Positions 1-6,579 of a stretch of DNA of 8,177 nt are shown here, piece after piece. The stretch lies in the NCBI GenBank assembly GCA_016930475.1, contig JAFGGR010000100.1:1-8177 (forward strand), written 5' to 3'. The notes under the pieces were generated by a model. That model was not told the DNA's origin, ran no database searches, and saw only the letters and a list, made by a program, of their open reading frames with translations. A program made the position numbers and the translations under genes. The stretch comes from Clostridiales bacterium. GTDB lineage: Bacteria; Bacillota; Clostridia; Saccharofermentanales; Saccharofermentanaceae. How positions within the stretch are numbered: the first letter of the stretch is position 1; the number at the start of each line of letters is the position of its first letter.

Positions 1-201
1 CATGCGGGCGGAGCGGCTTGGCTGGTCGAGCCCCTGTCCAAGGCGGCCGTCGCGATCGGAGCGGACGGTCTGATCATTGAAGTTCATAACGACCCGAAGC
101 ACGCATTGAGCGATGGTCAGCAGTCGCTCACACCCGAGGATTTCGAAGGCGTTATGAGCCGGTTGAGACCCGTCGCGGAATCGGTTGGAAGATGTATATA
201 G
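1..201 (+). CDS. aroF: 3-deoxy-7-phosphoheptulonate (DAHP) synthase, C-terminal 66 residues
   Basis: The reading frame is open from base 1 to a TAG at 199-201, so only the last 66 residues are present. The visible segment begins HAGG and continues with VEPLSKAAVAIGADGLIIEV, then the block HNDPKHALSDGQQSL. These are hallmarks of the C-terminal strand-and-helix part of the type I-beta (Bacillus/Thermotoga-like) DAHP synthase barrel. The family condenses phosphoenolpyruvate with erythrose 4-phosphate, the first step of the shikimate pathway. Its position directly upstream of aroB, aroA and aroC fits this call. The start and any N-terminal regulatory domain (ACT-like or chorismate mutase) lie outside the window, so feedback control cannot be judged. 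The gene symbol follows clostridial usage; aroG or aroA(G) would be synonyms. Confidence 0.88.
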   Translation, partial: HAGGAAWLVEPLSKAAVAIGADGLIIEVHNDPKHALSDGQQSLTPEDFEGVMSRLRPVAESVGRCI

Positions 202-221
202 TCGTTCTGAGGAACGCTTAA

Positions 222-247
222 GCGCCCGGAGGCAGTTCCGAAGGCGC
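222..247 (+). terminator. Imperfect hairpin after aroF, no T-run
   Basis: GCGCC (222-226) plus CGGA (227-230) can pair with TCCG (237-240) plus GGCGC (243-247). This leaves a six-base loop and a two-base AA bulge. A smaller perfect hairpin, CGTTC-TGAG-GAACG, sits just upstream at 203-216. Neither is followed by a T tract, so a standard Rho-independent terminator is not supported. The structures could still slow transcription or stabilise the 3' end of the aroF message. Confidence 0.25.
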
Positions 248-272
248 CCGGGACGGATAGCGGACCGCGGTG

Positions 273-301
273 TTGGGAGTTGTCCTCTTTCGTGGCATAA
301 T
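273..301 (+). promoter_or_regulatory. Candidate sigma-A promoter of the aroB-aroA-aroC-aroQ/pheA operon
   Basis: TTGGGA (273-278, 4 of 6 matches to TTGACA) lies 17 bp upstream of CATAAT (296-301, 5 of 6 matches to TATAAT). Transcription would start near 307-309, giving a leader of about 40 nt before the aroB start at 348. Spacing is ideal and the site falls in the only gap inside the aro cluster. Readthrough from aroF remains equally possible, since there is no convincing terminator in between. Confidence 0.45.
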
Positions 302-321
302 GAACATCAGAACAAAGAGGA
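283..321. repeat. 8-bp inverted repeat flanking the aroB -10 box
   Basis: TCCTCTTT (283-290) is the exact reverse complement of AAAGAGGA (314-321). The arms are separated by 23 bp and their centres are 31 bp apart, close to three helical turns. The candidate -10 box lies between them. The repeat could be a pair of operator half-sites, or a stem if transcripts enter from aroF. No regulator can be named from the sequence. Confidence 0.35.
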
Positions 322-336
322 TGCGTCACAGCAAGA

Positions 337-342
337 GGGAGG
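337..342 (+). promoter_or_regulatory. Ribosome binding site deciding the aroB start
   Basis: GGGAGG lies 5 nt before the ATG at 348. The in-frame GTG at 270, which would add 26 residues, has no comparable Shine-Dalgarno sequence and would place the candidate promoter inside the coding region. Confidence 0.75.
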
Positions 343-347
343 CAAAA

Positions 348-1409
348 ATGCCTGATTTAATGGCCAATACAAACAACGGAAATTATCCGATCCATATTCA
401 GTCCGGAAGGCTGGATCGCATCGGCGAGGTCGCGGCCTCATGTGTTAAGGGCCGAAAGGCCTTCGTCGTGACGGATTCCAATGTTGCCCCCCTGTATCTG
501 GGGAGGGCGACCGAATCCTTGCGCAACGCGGGATTTAAAGTGGCGACATGTACGGTTCCGGCCGGAGAACCGTCCAAATGCCGGGATATCCTGTTTATGC
601 TTTTCGATCAGTTTTACGAGGCGGGTATCTCCAGAAGTGATGTCATTGTAGCACTCGGAGGAGGTGTGGTCGGTGATTTGACCGGCTTCGCGGCCGCCTC
701 GTATATGCGCGGCTGCCCTCTGATCCAGGTGCCCACGACGCTTCTCGCGCAAGTGGATTCCTCCATCGGCGGCAAGACAGGCATCGATTTGCCGTACGGC
801 AAGAATATGGTCGGAGCGTTTTATCAGCCGAGGGCCGTCTTGATTGATCCTGCGGTCTTATCCACACTGACAAGGATCGTCATGGCCGAAGGCATGGCCG
901 AGGTCCTCAAGTACGGTTGTATTCGTGACCGACTGCTTTTCGAGTCGATCGAAAAGGGACTTTCCGATCTGGAGTGGATGATCGAGCGATGTGTTCGTAT
1001 CAAGACGACGGTCGTCCAGAATGACGAATACGATACCGGTGAAAGAATGCTGCTTAATTTCGGGCACACGATCGGTCACGCGATCGAAAAACTAATGGGC
1101 TTCACAGGGATCACCCACGGCGAGGCGGTCGCGATCGGTATGGTTTACGCGGCCAGGATGGGAGAAAAGGCGGGATATACCGAAGAGGGAACCGCTAAAA
1201 GGATCCGGTCGCTTCTTGCCAAGTGGCATTTGCCGGTTCATACAGAGTTGCCGGTCGATGAGGTTTTTCAGGCGATGATGTCCGATAAGAAGCGATTGAA
1301 GGGCAAAATATTCTATGTGTTTCTCAGCCGAATCGGCGAGGCGGCCGCCATGCCGATCGAAGAGGAACAACTTTTAAGTTTGATGAAGGATGTTTGGAAT
1401 GAGTCATAA
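348..1409 (+). CDS. aroB: 3-dehydroquinate synthase
   Basis: This 353-residue protein converts DAHP to 3-dehydroquinate, step 2 of the shikimate pathway, in the cytoplasm using NAD and a divalent metal. The length is normal for AroB. The NAD-binding segment is VIVALGGGVVGDLTGFAAA (99-117). It is followed by QVPTTLLAQVDSSIGGKTGI (127-146) and the block GKNMVGAFYQP (151-161). The expected zinc ligands are Glu185 (in MAEVLKYG), His240 (in NFGHTIGHAIE) and His257 (in HGEAVAIGM). The C-terminal motif DKKRLKGKIFYVFL (313-326) is also typical. The start at 348 is chosen for its GGGAGG sequence; an in-frame GTG at 270 and an ATG at 360 are alternatives. The 3' end overlaps aroA by 11 nt, which points to translational coupling. 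Nothing appears broken. Confidence 0.96.
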   Translation: MPDLMANTNNGNYPIHIQSGRLDRIGEVAASCVKGRKAFVVTDSNVAPLYLGRATESLRNAGFKVATCTVPAGEPSKCRDILFMLFDQFYEAGISRSDVIVALGGGVVGDLTGFAAASYMRGCPLIQVPTTLLAQVDSSIGGKTGIDLPYGKNMVGAFYQPRAVLIDPAVLSTLTRIVMAEGMAEVLKYGCIRDRLLFESIEKGLSDLEWMIERCVRIKTTVVQNDEYDTGERMLLNFGHTIGHAIEKLMGFTGITHGEAVAIGMVYAARMGEKAGYTEEGTAKRIRSLLAKWHLPVHTELPVDEVFQAMMSDKKRLKGKIFYVFLSRIGEAAAMPIEEEQLLSLMKDVWNES

Positions 1410-2703
1410 CGCAGTCTCAAAAGAAAACCACGCCGCGGGACCCAAGCGCGGCGGCATTATCGAAATTACCCCCGGCCTCCTGCTCGGGAGTGTCCGCACT
1501 CCTCTTTCCAAGAGTTTGGTTCACCGTGCCTTGATCATGGCGATGCTCGCGGGCGATCTGGGGCTCGTTGATCTGGGAACGGAAACCGTTTCGGAGGATA
1601 TCACCGCAACCTTCCGATGTCTTCAAGCCTTGCTTGACAGTAAAGATCCGGAAGAGGAGATCGAGCTGTTTTGCAACGAATCGGGATCGACACTTCGTTT
1701 TCTGATCCCGTTGGTCGCCGTGCTCGGACGAAAAGTCGTGTTTACGGGCGCCGGGCGATTACCTCGGAGACCGCTTCGTGAATACGAGAAGATTTTCGAG
1801 GGGACGGGCGTTCGGTTGGCGTTTCCCGACCGGGAAACATTTCTTCCGCTAAAAGTATCCGGGCGGCTCAAATCCGGACGTTTTGAGGTCCCCGGAGATA
1901 TCAGTTCACAGTATATCACCGGTCTTCTACTCGCTCTTTCGGCGGCGGAGGGAGATTCCGAGATCGTCGTTACGACCCGGCTCGAGTCGGAGCCGTACGT
2001 CGAGATGACGCGCGACGTGATGCGCTCATTCGGCGTTTTCACGGCAAATAATGACAATATCTACGTCATCCGCGGCGGGCAGAGAATTTCCCGCGAAAAG
2101 CCGTACACGGCTGAGCCGGACTTCTCGCACGCGGCATTCTGGTACGTCGCCGGTTATCTGGGCTCCGGCATCGAGATTCGGGATATGTCCCCATGCTCTT
2201 CACAGGGAGACAGTGAAATCATCTCCTTGCTGGAGGCCCTTCGTCGATTTGCCGAGTCTAATGTCAGCCGGACGAACGGGTCGTGTTTTAACGTCGACGC
2301 GTCTCAGATCCCGGATTTGATCCCGGTTCTCGCGGTCGCCTGTGCGGCGACGCCGTGCAATGTTCGGATCATCAACGCCAAACGCCTTCGCCTGAAGGAA
2401 TGTGACCGTTTGGAAGCGACCTGGGAGATGCTGGGACGCCTCGGTGTCCGTACGGAGCAGACCGAGGACGAGCTGTGGATCTATGGCGAGCAACGTGGGC
2501 TGAAAGAGCCGATTTTTACGTCCTGCCGAGTGGATTCGCACGGCGACCACCGAATCGTTATGGCCGCGACCGTCGCCGCGACACGTGCCGACGGACCGGT
2601 TCAGATCATCGATTTCGAAGCGGTCAACAAATCATATCCGAGTTTTTTCCGTGATTTCCGGAGAATGGGAGGGAAAGCTGATGAGCTCGATGTGGGGGAA
2701 TAA
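1399..2703 (+). CDS. aroA: 3-phosphoshikimate 1-carboxyvinyltransferase (EPSP synthase)
   Basis: This enzyme transfers the enolpyruvyl group of PEP to shikimate 3-phosphate, step 6 of the pathway and the target of glyphosate. The 434 residues match the family length. Visible motifs are SKSLVHRALIM (Lys38 and Arg43, equivalent to E. coli Lys22 and Arg27), ESGSTLRFL (94-102, with Gly96 and Arg100), GDISSQYITGLL with the Ser-Ser-Gln substrate clamp, IPDL with the catalytic Asp306, LRLKECDRL with Glu334, HGDHRIVMA and Lys411 in NKSYPSF. The position of E. coli Pro101 is Phe. The start at 1399 is preferred because AAGGA (1386-1390) lies 8 nt upstream; the in-frame ATG at 1390 would put that sequence against the start codon. 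The gene overlaps aroB by 11 nt and aroC by 23 nt. Confidence 0.96.
   Translation: MSHNAVSKENHAAGPKRGGIIEITPGLLLGSVRTPLSKSLVHRALIMAMLAGDLGLVDLGTETVSEDITATFRCLQALLDSKDPEEEIELFCNESGSTLRFLIPLVAVLGRKVVFTGAGRLPRRPLREYEKIFEGTGVRLAFPDRETFLPLKVSGRLKSGRFEVPGDISSQYITGLLLALSAAEGDSEIVVTTRLESEPYVEMTRDVMRSFGVFTANNDNIYVIRGGQRISREKPYTAEPDFSHAAFWYVAGYLGSGIEIRDMSPCSSQGDSEIISLLEALRRFAESNVSRTNGSCFNVDASQIPDLIPVLAVACAATPCNVRIINAKRLRLKECDRLEATWEMLGRLGVRTEQTEDELWIYGEQRGLKEPIFTSCRVDSHGDHRIVMAATVAATRADGPVQIIDFEAVNKSYPSFFRDFRRMGGKADELDVGE
2667..2673 (+). promoter_or_regulatory. Ribosome binding site of aroC inside the aroA coding region
   Basis: GGGAGGG lies 7 nt before the ATG at 2681, within the last codons of aroA. 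It fixes the aroC start at 2681 rather than an in-frame start at 2585, which would overlap aroA by 119 nt. The in-frame ATG at 2690 is a less likely alternative. Confidence 0.7.
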
Positions 2704-3748
2704 AATAAAGATCAGTTTATTTGGCGAGTCGCACGGTGCCGGGATCGGGGTGGTCATGGACGGGCTTCCTTCCGGCGAGTTGATCGATTTGGATCGTGCT
2801 GACATCCATATGAAGCGCAGAAGTCCCGGCTTTCAACCCGGAGCGACCTCCCGCCGGGAGGGCGACTCTGTCCGGGTCTTGTCCGGGATCTACAACGGAA
2901 AGACGACCGGAACACCTCTGTGCGCCGTGATCGAAAACACGGACACGCGTTCCGGTGACTACTCGAAAACGGCCCTTCTACCGAGGCCGGGGCATGCCGA
3001 CCTAACCGGTATGGCGCGATACGAGGGTTCCAACGATCCGCGCGGAGGAGGCCATTTTTCAGGGCGACTGACGGCTCCGCTGACTTTTGCCGGGGCTGTG
3101 GCGATGCAGATCCTGGAGCGACGCGGGATCATTGTGCGTGCGCATATTTTCAGCATCGGAACCCTTGAGGATACACCGTACGATCCGATGAAGCTTCCGG
3201 AGGACTGTTCCGAACGCTCTATGCCGGTGCTGTCGGAAGGACAGGCCTTAAAAATGAGAGAACTGATCGAGACGCTGCGCAACGACCGGGATTCAATCGG
3301 GGGGGTCGTCGAATGCATGGTGATCGGATTCCCCGCCGGGCTGGGACGGCCGATCTTCGACAACATCGAAAGCCGGATCGCCTCGATACTTTTCGGGATC
3401 CCCGCCGTTAAAGGCGTGGAATTCGGGCGGGGATTCAAAGTGGCTCAGGTCCGTGGCTCGCAGAATAATGATTCCCCGTTTATGACCGAGGAGGGGATCC
3501 GCCTCCGCAGTAATCACGCCGGAGGCGTTGAAGGCGGAATCTCGAACGGGATGCCCATTTTACTTCGGTGCGCCTTCAAACCGACTCCGTCGATCGGAAA
3601 GCCTCAACATACGGTAAATCTGGAAACGATGTCGGACGACACCGTCGAGATCACGGGACGGCACGATTCGTGTATCGTGCCCCGCGCCGTACCTGTCGTT
3701 GAGGCGGCGGTCGCGGTCGCGCTTTTGGATATCCTGGAGGAGGGCTGA
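2681..3748 (+). CDS. aroC: Chorismate synthase
   Basis: This 355-residue protein performs the last shikimate pathway step, the anti-1,4 elimination of phosphate from EPSP to give chorismate, using reduced FMN. Signatures in order are GESHGAGIGVVMDGLP (15-30, His18 conserved), KRRSPG (45-50), PRPGHADLTG with His105, the glycine-rich block DPRGGGHFSGRLTAPLTFAG (119-138), SNHAGGVEGGISNGMP (277-292), FKPTPSIG (299-306) and the C-terminal RHDSCIVPRAVPVVEA (327-342). All the usual signature regions are present and the length is normal. No flavin reductase domain is fused, so a separate source of reduced FMN is needed. The gene overlaps aroA by 23 nt and ends 2 nt before the next start, consistent with one polycistronic message. 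Confidence 0.96.
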   Translation: MSSMWGNKIKISLFGESHGAGIGVVMDGLPSGELIDLDRADIHMKRRSPGFQPGATSRREGDSVRVLSGIYNGKTTGTPLCAVIENTDTRSGDYSKTALLPRPGHADLTGMARYEGSNDPRGGGHFSGRLTAPLTFAGAVAMQILERRGIIVRAHIFSIGTLEDTPYDPMKLPEDCSERSMPVLSEGQALKMRELIETLRNDRDSIGGVVECMVIGFPAGLGRPIFDNIESRIASILFGIPAVKGVEFGRGFKVAQVRGSQNNDSPFMTEEGIRLRSNHAGGVEGGISNGMPILLRCAFKPTPSIGKPQHTVNLETMSDDTVEITGRHDSCIVPRAVPVVEAAVAVALLDILEEG

Positions 3749-3750
3749 AC

Positions 3751-5412
3751 ATGGCAAAGAATGCGATCCCGGTCATACTGCTGATCAACGGACCCAATCT
3801 GAATCTGCTCGGTAAGAGAAGTCGGGAGCATTACGGGACGTTCACTCTCGAGCAAGTACAGAGCGCTTTCCGGACCCGGGCGGAGGCCTTGGGAGTCCAG
3901 TCGCGTTTCTTCCAGTCGAACAGCGAAGGAGACATTGTAACGGCGATCCAGGAAGCGATGGGATATGCGGACGGCATCGTCATCAACGCGGGCGCGCACA
4001 CCCACTACAGCTACGCGATCATGGACGCGATCGAGGCAAGCGGTCTGCCGGTCATGGAGGTCCATATATCGAATATCCACAAACGCGAGCCTTTTCGCAA
4101 CGTCTCGGTCATACGCCAGGCATGTGTCGGTCAGATATACGGATTAGGTCTGGATAGTTATCTGGTCGGATTGGAAAAACTTTGTCGCGAGCACATTTTC
4201 GCTCAAAGAGGACATCCGCCGACGGTCGCAGGCACCGCCGCGAGCCCTTCCGATCATGCTGACTCCGACCAGCCCGGAGAAGATTTAACGGAACTTCGCG
4301 CACGGATCTCCGATGTCGACGCTGAGCTGATGCGCGTTTTCAATCAGCGGATGGACCTGGCCGAAAAAATAGCGCATCTCAAGGTGATGTCCAATACCGC
4401 CGTCTATGATGCCGCACGGGAATCCGAGGTGTCGGATCTGGCGCGCCAGCGGGCCGGCGAAGACATGGCCACTCGAGTTGATTCCCTGATGAAAACCATG
4501 ATGCGGATCTCGCGCGAGCGACAATACGACATTCTCATGAAAACCGACACCGATTGGCCGCTCGGGCGCGACTTGGCGGGTGCGGGACACAGCCTCGATC
4601 ATGTGGCGGTCGTCGCGTACGGCGGGACGGAGGGCTCCTATTCCGAGTTTGCCGCTAAAAAGCTTTTCCCGGATAAGGAACTTCTTTCGGCAAGAACCTT
4701 CTCCGGAGCGTGTGAGTATCTGTCCGAGCGAAAGGCGGACGTCGCCGTTCTGCCGCTCGAAAATACCGTCGTCGGCAGTGTCGACAACGTTTTCGAACTG
4801 CTTCAAAAGAAAAACCTGTATATCGTTCGCGCGACATCGGTCGAGGTTGCGCATCGCCTGGCGGTCCTGCCCGGTACCCGACTAACAGATATCCGCAGAG
4901 TCACCAGCCATCCGCAAGGCTTATCCCAATGCTCCGAAGCGATCATTCGGAACGGGTGGGAGACGGTCGTGTCCGATAACACGGCATTTTCGGCACAGGA
5001 GGTCGCTCGGCTCAATGACCCGACCCTGGCGGCGATTTCTTCCGAGGAAGCGGCGAGGATCAATCAATTGGAGATCCTTCCCGTCGAAGTTTGCAATGCG
5101 GACCGGAACCGGACTCGATTCATCGTCGTCTCCGGCGACTTGATCATCACACCCGATGCGGATCGGATCAGTACTCTGATGCACTTGCCTCACCGGAGCG
5201 GTGCATTGGTTTCCGCGCTTCAGGTTTTTGCGGATCGCGGATTGAATTTATCGGCTATTTCCTCGCGACCGATACCGGGTACTCCGGGTGAGTACGCGTT
5301 TTTCCTCGATTTTATTTGTCCCTCCATGGGACAGGAGGCACTGTTGGCGCTCTACCAGTTGTCATCGGAAATGCCGTATGTTAAAGTCTTGGGGTGGTAT
5401 GTCGAGGAGTGA
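3751..5412 (+). CDS. aroQ-pheA: Fusion: type II 3-dehydroquinate dehydratase - chorismate mutase - prephenate dehydratase - ACT domain
   Basis: One 553-residue frame carries four domains. Residues 7-148 are a type II dehydroquinase: NGPNLNLLG, Arg23, catalytic Tyr28 in HYG, Asn79 and His85 in INAGAHTH, EVHISN with Glu103 and His105, and Arg116. Residues 149-179 are an Ala/Pro/Ser/Asp-rich linker. Residues 180-262 are an AroQ-class chorismate mutase with Arg183, Arg200, Lys211, Asp220, Arg223, Glu224, Ser254 and Gln258, matching E. coli P-protein residues 11, 28, 39, 48, 51, 52, 84 and 88. Residues 284-461 are prephenate dehydratase with LPLENTVVGSV and the catalytic TRF motif (Thr455). Residues 472-551 are an ACT domain with GALV (484-487) and SSRP (504-507), where ESRP is usual. 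The protein should catalyse shikimate step 3 and chorismate to phenylpyruvate via prephenate. GGAGGAGGG sits 6 nt before the ATG. No stop or plausible internal start separates the parts. Confidence 0.95.
   Translation: MAKNAIPVILLINGPNLNLLGKRSREHYGTFTLEQVQSAFRTRAEALGVQSRFFQSNSEGDIVTAIQEAMGYADGIVINAGAHTHYSYAIMDAIEASGLPVMEVHISNIHKREPFRNVSVIRQACVGQIYGLGLDSYLVGLEKLCREHIFAQRGHPPTVAGTAASPSDHADSDQPGEDLTELRARISDVDAELMRVFNQRMDLAEKIAHLKVMSNTAVYDAARESEVSDLARQRAGEDMATRVDSLMKTMMRISRERQYDILMKTDTDWPLGRDLAGAGHSLDHVAVVAYGGTEGSYSEFAAKKLFPDKELLSARTFSGACEYLSERKADVAVLPLENTVVGSVDNVFELLQKKNLYIVRATSVEVAHRLAVLPGTRLTDIRRVTSHPQGLSQCSEAIIRNGWETVVSDNTAFSAQEVARLNDPTLAAISSEEAARINQLEILPVEVCNADRNRTRFIVVSGDLIITPDADRISTLMHLPHRSGALVSALQVFADRGLNLSAISSRPIPGTPGEYAFFLDFICPSMGQEALLALYQLSSEMPYVKVLGWYVEE
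5359..5387 (+). promoter_or_regulatory. Weak candidate promoter for sppA inside the 3' end of the fusion gene
   Basis: TTGTCA (5359-5364, 5 of 6 to consensus) and TAAAGT (5382-5387, 4 of 6) are 17 bp apart. A transcript from here would start near 5394 and carry the terminator hairpin in its leader. Only about 20 nt separate the terminator from sppA, so a promoter for sppA must lie upstream of or within the hairpin unless sppA is fed by readthrough. This is a consensus match only. Confidence 0.25.
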
Positions 5413-5443
5413 ACATCCTTGAGCCATTGTTCGAATGAGGACA

Positions 5444-5470
5444 GGGCACCGCGAATGCGGTGCCCGTTTT
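5444..5470 (+). terminator. Rho-independent terminator of the aro operon
   Basis: A perfect 9-bp GC-rich stem, GGGCACCGC (5444-5452) with GCGGTGCCC (5457-5465), closes a GAAT loop. It is followed by GTTTT. It begins 31 nt after the stop codon of the dehydroquinase-P-protein fusion gene. The T-run is short, so some readthrough into sppA is plausible. Confidence 0.85.
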
Positions 5471-5489
5471 AGAAAAGCAGGAGGCACTT

Positions 5490-6563
5490 ATGAGTGTAAA
5501 CAACAATTATTCCCAACCGGCGAATCCCGGATATCCTCCGCGATACCCGTACGCGCAACAGCCTCAGCAGAAGAAGAGCAACGGATGCCTGATCGCCGGA
5601 CTGATCGGCGGCGGAGTGCTCCTCCTTGGCTTTATCATTTTCGCAGTGCTGATTTTTTCCGCTTTTGCATCCCTCGGAAATAATTCGGATCCATACGGCA
5701 CATCAGCCTATACCGGAAACGACGGCTACGTGGCGGTTTTGCATATTGAGGGGACCATCGCGAACTCGGCCGAGACGGGGCTCTTTGCGACGGCCGGCGG
5801 TTATGATCATCAATATCTGATGGATTCCGTTGCCAGACTGACCAACGACCCGAACAATAAGGGAATCCTTTTGTACATCGACTCGCCCGGCGGGGAGGTG
5901 TACCCAACGGATGAACTGTACTTGCGCATCATGGATTACAAAGACAGAACAGGGCGTCCCGTCTATGCTTATTGCGGGAGTATGGCGGCTTCCGGCGGTT
6001 ACTATATCGCGGCGGCGGCGGATCAGATCCTGATGAATCGCAACTGCATGACCGGATCGATCGGCGTTACGGCCGGAACGATGATCGATATTTCGGAGTT
6101 CCTCGAGAAGAACGGGATCAAGACGACATCGATCTATGTCGGGAAAAATAAGACCATGGGAAGCAATTTCGAGGAATTCACAGAGGAACAGAAGGCAATA
6201 TATGTCAGTGTTCTTAAAGAGATCTACGACCAGTTTGTCGTCGTTGTTGCGGAAGGCAGGGAAATGGATGTTTCCGATGTCGAAGTCCTTGCCGACGGAA
6301 GGATTTATTCCCCGAAGCAGGCTCTCGACAACGGATTGATCGACGGGATCATGAGTTATGAGGAAGCGGTCAGTCAGTATATCAACGATAATAATTGGTC
6401 ACAGGACACGCAGTTCCTGCATTTTCAACCGATCCGGGACATCAGCCTCGCCGATCTCTTTATGATGATCGGCGGCAGTCGGAGGACCGATCTGGAAACC
6501 TACCTGTCCTACGTGGATAATCCGATCGATGGATTTGCATACTATTACGAAGGCCTCGGATAA
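5490..6563 (+). CDS. sppA: Signal peptide peptidase SppA, membrane-anchored serine protease (peptidase family S49)
   Basis: This 357-residue protein should degrade signal peptides left in the membrane after secretion. It has a polar, Pro/Gln/Tyr-rich N-terminus (1-30), one hydrophobic anchor (about 32-62) and an extracytoplasmic S49 protease domain (about 78-300). Catalytic Ser168 lies in SMAASGGYYIAAAAD and the general base Lys221 in KNKTMGS. Their spacing of 53 residues matches the short Gram-positive SppA type (Ser147/Lys199 in Bacillus subtilis). The motifs LLYIDSPGGEVYPTDEL (127-143) and MTGSIGV (187-193) also fit. The start at 5490 has AGGAGG 5 nt upstream; an in-frame GTG at 5460 lies in the terminator stem and is rejected. 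The C-terminal tail past about 300 shows no recognised domain. It is separated from the aro operon by a terminator and is convergent with the next gene. Confidence 0.93.
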   Translation: MSVNNNYSQPANPGYPPRYPYAQQPQQKKSNGCLIAGLIGGGVLLLGFIIFAVLIFSAFASLGNNSDPYGTSAYTGNDGYVAVLHIEGTIANSAETGLFATAGGYDHQYLMDSVARLTNDPNNKGILLYIDSPGGEVYPTDELYLRIMDYKDRTGRPVYAYCGSMAASGGYYIAAAADQILMNRNCMTGSIGVTAGTMIDISEFLEKNGIKTTSIYVGKNKTMGSNFEEFTEEQKAIYVSVLKEIYDQFVVVVAEGREMDVSDVEVLADGRIYSPKQALDNGLIDGIMSYEEAVSQYINDNNWSQDTQFLHFQPIRDISLADLFMMIGGSRRTDLETYLSYVDNPIDGFAYYYEGLG

Positions 6564-6579
6564 GCCGGGAGGCGGCAGA

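Noticed and set aside
222..251. 8-bp direct repeat GCGCCCGG at 222-229 and 244-251
   Set aside because: It is short, GC-rich and partly explained by the hairpin arms, with no further copies seen nearby.
270..347. N-terminal extension of AroB from the GTG at 270
   Set aside because: There is no ribosome binding site, the sequence is unlike any AroB, and the region contains the candidate promoter. The ATG at 348 has a strong Shine-Dalgarno sequence.
1623..2057. - strand open frame of 144 codons inside aroA
   Set aside because: Antisense shadow of EPSP synthase, low-complexity Ser/Arg product.
2959..3438. - strand open frame of 159 codons inside aroC
   Set aside because: Antisense shadow of chorismate synthase. 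The product is Ser/Arg/Pro-rich with no recognisable fold.
3604..4080. - strand open frame of 158 codons across the aroC/fusion junction
   Set aside because: It is antisense to two genes with clear family signatures and has no supporting motif.
4195..4287. Possibility that the dehydroquinase and P-protein are separate genes, or that the fusion is a frameshift artefact
   Set aside because: The linker is in frame with no stop. No ATG, GTG or TTG with a ribosome binding site lies near the chorismate mutase start. Its Ala/Pro/Ser/Asp-rich composition is what an interdomain linker looks like.
4285..4854. Long - strand open frame of 189 codons inside the fusion gene
   Set aside because: It is antisense to the well-supported chorismate mutase and prephenate dehydratase domains, shows no domain motif and is explained by GC-biased codon use.
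5460..5489. N-terminal extension of SppA from the GTG at 5460
   Set aside because: The codon sits in the terminator stem and AGGAGG marks the ATG at 5490.
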